Shown: one piece after another, positions 5,867-9,102 of the stretch | Position numbering within the stretch: position 1 is the stretch's first letter | Layout: every line of letters begins with the position of its first letter | DNA from: an uncultured Selenomonadales bacterium | GTDB lineage: Bacteria; Bacillota; Negativicutes; Selenomonadales; Selenomonadaceae | Direction of reading: 5' to 3' | Assembly: GCA_937915885.1 (NCBI GenBank) | Contig: CALGGP010000218.1 | Location: forward strand, 1 to 9,102 | DNA: 9,102 nucleotides | Notes under the pieces: generated by a model | What the model saw: the letters and a program-made list of their open reading frames with translations, nothing else | Told to the model about the DNA's origin: nothing | The model's database searches: none | Made by a program: the position numbers and the translations under genes

Positions 5867-6160
5867 TTAGGATTGATTGTTTTGTTGTTGAGGCTGTTCG
5901 TCGGGCGGCTTGATGTCGCTGTCTTGGATGCCGAAGTATTTTTCTTGGATGGAGAGGATGCCGAGGACGGCGAAAGCGGCGAAGCCCGCGACGAAAAATG
6001 CTTTGATGCTGCGCGAGAAGACAGTCATGAATTTGATATCGTTGGAGAAGCCGGCGATGAGCACGATGAAAAAAGACAGCACTGCGAAGCCGAGCACCAG
6101 CACTAATTTCTCGAGATTGAATCCGAAGTGGGAGTCGAAGTTGAAATTGAACTTACGCAT
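5867..6160 (-). CDS. Small hypothetical membrane protein between cheD and fliA
   Basis: A 97-residue protein with two likely transmembrane helices (about 17-38 and 51-71), separated by a short loop with NDIKFMTVFSRSIK. The N-terminus is rich in Phe/Asn (MRKFNFNFDSHFGFN) and the tail is hydrophilic and Gln/Asn-rich (PDEQPQQQNNQS). No signal peptide or known motif is recognised. It starts 5 nt after the cheD stop without a strong ribosome binding site and ends about 30 nt before the sigma-factor start, so it is part of the operon and probably coupled to cheD translation. Codon choice (mostly TTC for Phe, C-ending Ile) is consistent with its neighbours, which supports a real gene. Function unknown; a membrane-linked flagellar or chemotaxis accessory role is inference from context only. 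Confidence 0.75.
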   Translation of the reverse strand: MRKFNFNFDSHFGFNLEKLVLVLGFAVLSFFIVLIAGFSNDIKFMTVFSRSIKAFFVAGFAAFAVLGILSIQEKYFGIQDSDIKPPDEQPQQQNNQS

Positions 6161-6165
6161 GATGT

Positions 6166-6651
6166 TTATATCGTCTTTTCGCCGCGATCGATCGTCTTTA
6201 CATGATACGCGCCCGTCGCCAGATCGATTTGCACCGTCCGACCGTAGTTGCCGCCCGTGTCCTCCGCGATCACTCGTATCCCCATGCGCTGCAATATTTT
6301 TTTGACTGCCTCCGCGTTCCGCGTCCCGACCCTCATTATGTCCGTCGCATTCGAGAACGCAAACATCTGTGCGCCGCCCGCGATCTTCGCCACCAGCCGC
6401 GCCTTGTTCGCGCCCAGCGCCAATACATCATTCAACATCAGCGGCAAACCTGTGTCGGCAAATTTCGCCGGATTGTCACTGGCTCTCGCTTGATTGCTGT
6501 CGGGCAACATGATGTGGAGGAGCCCTCCCACCTTCGATTGCGGGTCGTACAACGATATCCCGATGCACGAGCCCAAACCATAGCTGATAAGAGACGACGG
6601 ACTGCGCCCAACCTTGTAATCAGCCATGCCGACTCGGATAAGGCCTGCCAT
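6166..6651 (-). CDS. cheD: Chemoreceptor glutamine deamidase CheD
   Basis: CheD deamidates glutamines on chemoreceptors and binds CheC, linking receptor adaptation to CheY-P level. With the start at 6651 it has 161 residues, the usual length. The catalytic Cys29 sits in YGLGSC and His46 in LLHIMLPDS, spaced 17 residues apart as in the Thermotoga enzyme. The third active-site position, Thr in Thermotoga, is Ser23 here. The frame could open at TTG 6660, but that codon directly abuts the ribosome binding site AGGAG (6665-6661). The same site lies 9 nt from ATG 6651, so ATG is the better start and leaves one base between the cheC stop and cheD. Confidence 0.94.
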   Translation of the reverse strand: MAGLIRVGMADYKVGRSPSSLISYGLGSCIGISLYDPQSKVGGLLHIMLPDSNQARASDNPAKFADTGLPLMLNDVLALGANKARLVAKIAGGAQMFAFSNATDIMRVGTRNAEAVKKILQRMGIRVIAEDTGGNYGRTVQIDLATGAYHVKTIDRGEKTI

Positions 6652-6652
6652 T

Positions 6653-7267
6653 TTATTCAACTCCTACCGCTTGGATTATCGTAGTCAACGAGCCCGGGTC
6701 GGGCACGAGGAAGAAATGACCGTTGATGCCGTCGTCCTCCGCTAAAAATTCTGTTTCGATCACCAATGCCTGATCGCCCATCTGACCGAGCTGGACGAGC
6801 ACGACATTCAAAATTGCTCCCGCCATATCCATTGCCAACGCGGGGATCGACGGCAGCATTGCTATATGAGTGAAATTGAAAAACGCGTTGAGATATGCGC
6901 CCGAAAGGATATTTCCGATCTCTTTGAGCGCCGACTCGTCCATCGGTCCGAGCCGCGTCGTCGTTCCGTGTTCGCGTCCCATCAGCGTATCGACCAGATA
7001 GAAGGCGCTGTTTCGCGGCAGCAGGAACAAAATATTGCTCGGCGCCCGACCGTAAACTCTCAAAAACACGCCGACGACGATCGCATCGGGACCGCCGACG
7101 AGATCGGGCACGGTCTCGATCGGAACCAGCGCCACCTTCGGAACGTTCATGTCGATCCGCTTATTGATGATCTGCGAGAGCGCGGTTGCGGAATTGCCCG
7201 CGCCAATATTGCCGATTTCCCTCAACGCGTCGAGCTGTATCGGAGTCAAACTCAGTTCATCCGTCAT
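6653..7267 (-). CDS. cheC: CheY-P phosphatase CheC
   Basis: CheC dephosphorylates phospho-CheY and is stimulated by CheD, giving adaptation in Bacillus-type chemotaxis. The 204-residue protein shows both copies of the family active-site pattern ([D/S]xxxExxN, 22 residues, P). The first is DALREIGN near residues 14-21 with Pro 23 positions on; the second is SALKEIGN in the C-terminal half with the matching Pro. Both sites therefore look catalytic. The ATG at 7267 follows an AAGGGGTGG-type site at 7282-7274. It precedes cheD by one base, consistent with CheC-CheD complex formation. Confidence 0.94.
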   Translation of the reverse strand: MTDELSLTPIQLDALREIGNIGAGNSATALSQIINKRIDMNVPKVALVPIETVPDLVGGPDAIVVGVFLRVYGRAPSNILFLLPRNSAFYLVDTLMGREHGTTTRLGPMDESALKEIGNILSGAYLNAFFNFTHIAMLPSIPALAMDMAGAILNVVLVQLGQMGDQALVIETEFLAEDDGINGHFFLVPDPGSLTTIIQAVGVE

Positions 7268-7290
7268 ATAAAGCCACCCCTTTAAAATGC

Positions 7291-7368
7291 AATTAGGAAT
7301 GCGGAATTAGGAATTAGGAATCGGAGAGACGCTTTTAATTCCTCATTCCTAATTTCTAATTCCTAATT
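7291..7368. repeat. Heptamer-repeat inverted pair between cheW and cheC
   Basis: Two arms of AATTAGG/CCTAATT heptamers (7291-7321 and 7338-7368) pair over 27 of 31 positions around a 16-nt loop. They form a long AT-rich stem that fills most of the cheW-cheC gap and abuts the cheW stop (7371-7373). Positions 7291-7315 equal the reverse complement of 3391-3415 over 25 nt. No U-tract follows. It is a likely mRNA hairpin in the intercistronic region, perhaps affecting the ratio of CheW to downstream proteins. Confidence 0.8.
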
Positions 7369-7370
7369 AA

Positions 7371-7847
7371 TTATGGCAGTCCGACGATCTCCTCAAGGTT
7401 GAGCATGATCACCAGCCGCCCGTCGATGTTGCCGATACCGCTCAAAAATTTACTGATGTCGGTCTTGTCGACCGCTTTTTTCGGATCGACGAGCTTTGTT
7501 TTGATCGTCAAAACTTCAGTCACCGCGTCGACGAGCATCCCGACCGGCAATTCGCCGACCATCACCGTTACAATCCGCGTGTCGTCGGTATAAGGCGTCG
7601 GCTCGAGCCCGAGTCGTTTTTTGAGATCGATCACCGGCAGCACGCTCCCGCGCAAATTGATCACGCCTTGAATGTAGCTTGCCGAGAACGGGACGCGCGT
7701 GATGTCGACCAAATTTCTGATCTCTTGCACTTGAAAAATATTTACGCCGTACTCCTCATCGCGCAGTTTGAATGCAACGACCTGCAGTCCTTCCATCTGC
7801 TCGGCGTTATCGCTCGGAGCGCTGTTGCCCGCACTTTCCTTTGCCAT
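7371..7847 (-). CDS. cheW: Chemotaxis coupling protein CheW
   Basis: CheW bridges chemoreceptors and the CheA kinase in the membrane-associated signalling array. The 158-residue protein has the full CheW fold (about 22-155): VVAFKLRDEEYGVNIFQVQEI at the start, then GVINLRGSVLPVIDLKKRLGL, then a second half with VGMLVDAVTEVL and a LVIMLNLEEIV end. The first 20 residues are a short polar extension. The ATG at 7847 follows GGGGTGAT, and the cheA stop (7868-7870) is 20 nt upstream. After cheW comes a 103-bp gap holding a repeat hairpin, the largest break within the che part of the operon. Confidence 0.96.
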   Translation of the reverse strand: MAKESAGNSAPSDNAEQMEGLQVVAFKLRDEEYGVNIFQVQEIRNLVDITRVPFSASYIQGVINLRGSVLPVIDLKKRLGLEPTPYTDDTRIVTVMVGELPVGMLVDAVTEVLTIKTKLVDPKKAVDKTDISKFLSGIGNIDGRLVIMLNLEEIVGLP

Positions 7848-7867
7848 ATATCAATCACCCCTGTCTG

Positions 7868-9091
7868 TCAATTCAGCATGGTCGCGACGTCGAGGATCAA
7901 TGCCACTCTGCCGTCGCCGAGCACCGTCGCGCCCGAGAACATTTTCAAGCCCATAAACAAATTCCCGAGCGTCTTTATAACAATTTCCTGTTGACCGATC
8001 AGTTTGTCAACGACGATGCCTGCCTTCGCCTCGCCCGCGTGCACGACTACCACGAAGATCTCTTCAAAGTCTTTGACGTGCGGCACGAACAGCGTTTGCT
8101 CCATGCGAATGATCGGAATGATCTCGCCGCGCAGGACGATCACTTCTTTATTCTGAACGGTTTTTATGTCGTCGGGCTTGATGTTGATCGTGCTGTCGAT
8201 CGAGCCGAGCGGGATTGCATACATTTCCTCCTGCACCTGCACCAGCATTGCCTGAATGATCGCCAACGTCAACGGCAGTTTGATTTTGAAGACGGAGCCC
8301 TCGTTGACTTTCGTCTCGACGTCGACGTGACCGCTCAACGATTCGATTTTCGATCTCACGACGTCCATGCCGACGCCGCGCCCGCTTATATCCGAAATTT
8401 TTTCCGCCGTCGAAAAGCCCGGCAGGAAGACGATCCGAACCGCGTCCTGATCGTCCATCTTGTTGACTTCCTCTTGAGTGAAGAGCCCCTTCTCGACCGC
8501 CTTGCGACGAATGACTTCCGCATCGATGCCCTTGCCGTCGTCGGTGACCATGATCACGACGTTATTGCCTTCGTGCCGCGCGATCAGTCCGACTTCGCCC
8601 ACGCGCGGTTTACCCTTCTGCTCGCGCACATCGGGCATTTCGATTCCGTGATCGAGCGAATTTCTCAGCAAGTGCATGATCGGGTCGCCGATCTCGTCGA
8701 TAACCGTGCGGTCGAGCTCGGTCTCTTCGCCTTCGATCGTCAGATTGATTTCCTTGTTGAGTTCCTTCGTCACGTCGCGCACCATGCGCGGGAAGCGGTT
8801 AAACACCTGGCTCACGGGAACCATGCGCACCTTCATGACGATATTTTGAAGGTCGGTCGTGACGCGATCCATCTGCTCGAGCGTCTCTGTCAGTTCCGAC
8901 AGTCGATGTGTTTGACCGATCTGCTCGAGACGCACTTTATTGATGACCAGCTCGCCCATGAGATTCATGAGCGTATCAAGTTTGTCGATGTCGACGCGCA
9001 CGGATTGACTTGCATGCGCCTTCTTTTGAGCCGCCGCCGATTGCGCGGGCGCCGCAGGTTTTGTTGCCGCCGGTTTCGCCGCCGCAGGCGC
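7868..9091 (-). CDS. cheA: Chemotaxis histidine kinase CheA, C-terminal part (linker, P3, P4, P5)
   Basis: CheA phosphorylates CheY and CheB in response to receptors. Only the C-terminal part is in the window. Counting from codon 8999-9001 (GTG): the P3 dimerisation helices (about 1-70, opening VRVDIDKLDTLMNLMGELV); the P4 kinase domain with N box HLLRNSLDHG (110-119), G1 box DDGKG (154-158), F box FLPGFSTAE and G2 box GRGVGMDVV; then the CheW-like P5 domain (about 236-377). The frame continues 30 codons upstream through an Ala/Pro/Lys/Gln linker to a TGA at 9092-9094. The GTG is probably not a true start. P1 (phosphorylated His) and P2 should lie beyond the edge, so the TGA implies a frameshift, a sequence error or a split gene. 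Confidence 0.93.
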   Translation of the reverse strand, partial: APAAAKPAATKPAAPAQSAAAQKKAHASQSVRVDIDKLDTLMNLMGELVINKVRLEQIGQTHRLSELTETLEQMDRVTTDLQNIVMKVRMVPVSQVFNRFPRMVRDVTKELNKEINLTIEGEETELDRTVIDEIGDPIMHLLRNSLDHGIEMPDVREQKGKPRVGEVGLIARHEGNNVVIMVTDDGKGIDAEVIRRKAVEKGLFTQEEVNKMDDQDAVRIVFLPGFSTAEKISDISGRGVGMDVVRSKIESLSGHVDVETKVNEGSVFKIKLPLTLAIIQAMLVQVQEEMYAIPLGSIDSTINIKPDDIKTVQNKEVIVLRGEIIPIIRMEQTLFVPHVKDFEEIFVVVVHAGEAKAGIVVDKLIGQQEIVIKTLGNLFMGLKMFSGATVLGDGRVALILDVATMLN

Positions 9092-9102
9092 TCAGCAGCA
9101 GG

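Overview
All recognisable genes lie on the minus strand. They form the 3' half of a chemotaxis/flagellar operon followed by a separately promoted protease gene. In transcription order: cheA (C-terminal part, cut by the window edge), cheW, cheC, cheD, a small two-helix membrane protein, a FliA/WhiG-type flagellar sigma factor, a DUF342/FapA protein, a 111-residue polar protein, and a membrane-anchored coiled-coil/proline-rich protein with a C-terminal helix-turn-helix-like end that sits where swrB sits in Bacillus. The operon ends at a hairpin terminator (1831-1861). After it comes an htrA-like serine protease that carries a lipoprotein signal and has its own predicted sigma-A promoter.

The order cheA-cheW-cheC-cheD-sigD-(swrB position) is that of the Bacillota fla/che operon. 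The inserted fapA, the small hypothetical genes and the GC-rich sequence are most like a Negativicutes (Selenomonas-type) bacterium. That placement is inference from gene order and protein style; no search was run. The protein functions fit together: CheA/CheW form the signalling core with receptors, CheC (CheY-P phosphatase) and CheD (receptor deamidase) handle adaptation, the sigma factor drives late flagellar genes, and FapA plus the SwrB-position protein probably act in flagellar assembly or placement.

The non-coding DNA is the unusual part. (1) Positions 66-279 hold an 80-bp tandem repeat, about 2.6 copies. (2) Three gaps, after htrA, fapA and cheW, each carry a cluster of 7-bp units (AATTACG or AATTCCT and their complements) that starts within about 10 nt of the stop codon. 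Two of these are joined to a GC-rich hairpin of the GGGCGCCG...CGGCGCCC type. A perfect 28-nt inverted pair from this family (382-409 and 3287-3314) brackets htrA and the two genes before it. (3) The 3' end of the swrB-position gene, with its terminator, is duplicated downstream (1680-1811); the two terminator hairpins differ by pair-preserving changes.

Upstream shine-dalgarno sequences argue for later starts than the longest frames in fapA (ATG at 5073), cheD (ATG at 6651) and probably fliA (TTG at 5833). The cheA frame meets an in-frame TGA at 9092-9094, in the alanine/proline linker only a few bases from the window edge. This is either a sequence error or a real break. I found no tRNA, rRNA, CRISPR array, insertion sequence or transposase, and no clearly new defence or biosynthetic system.
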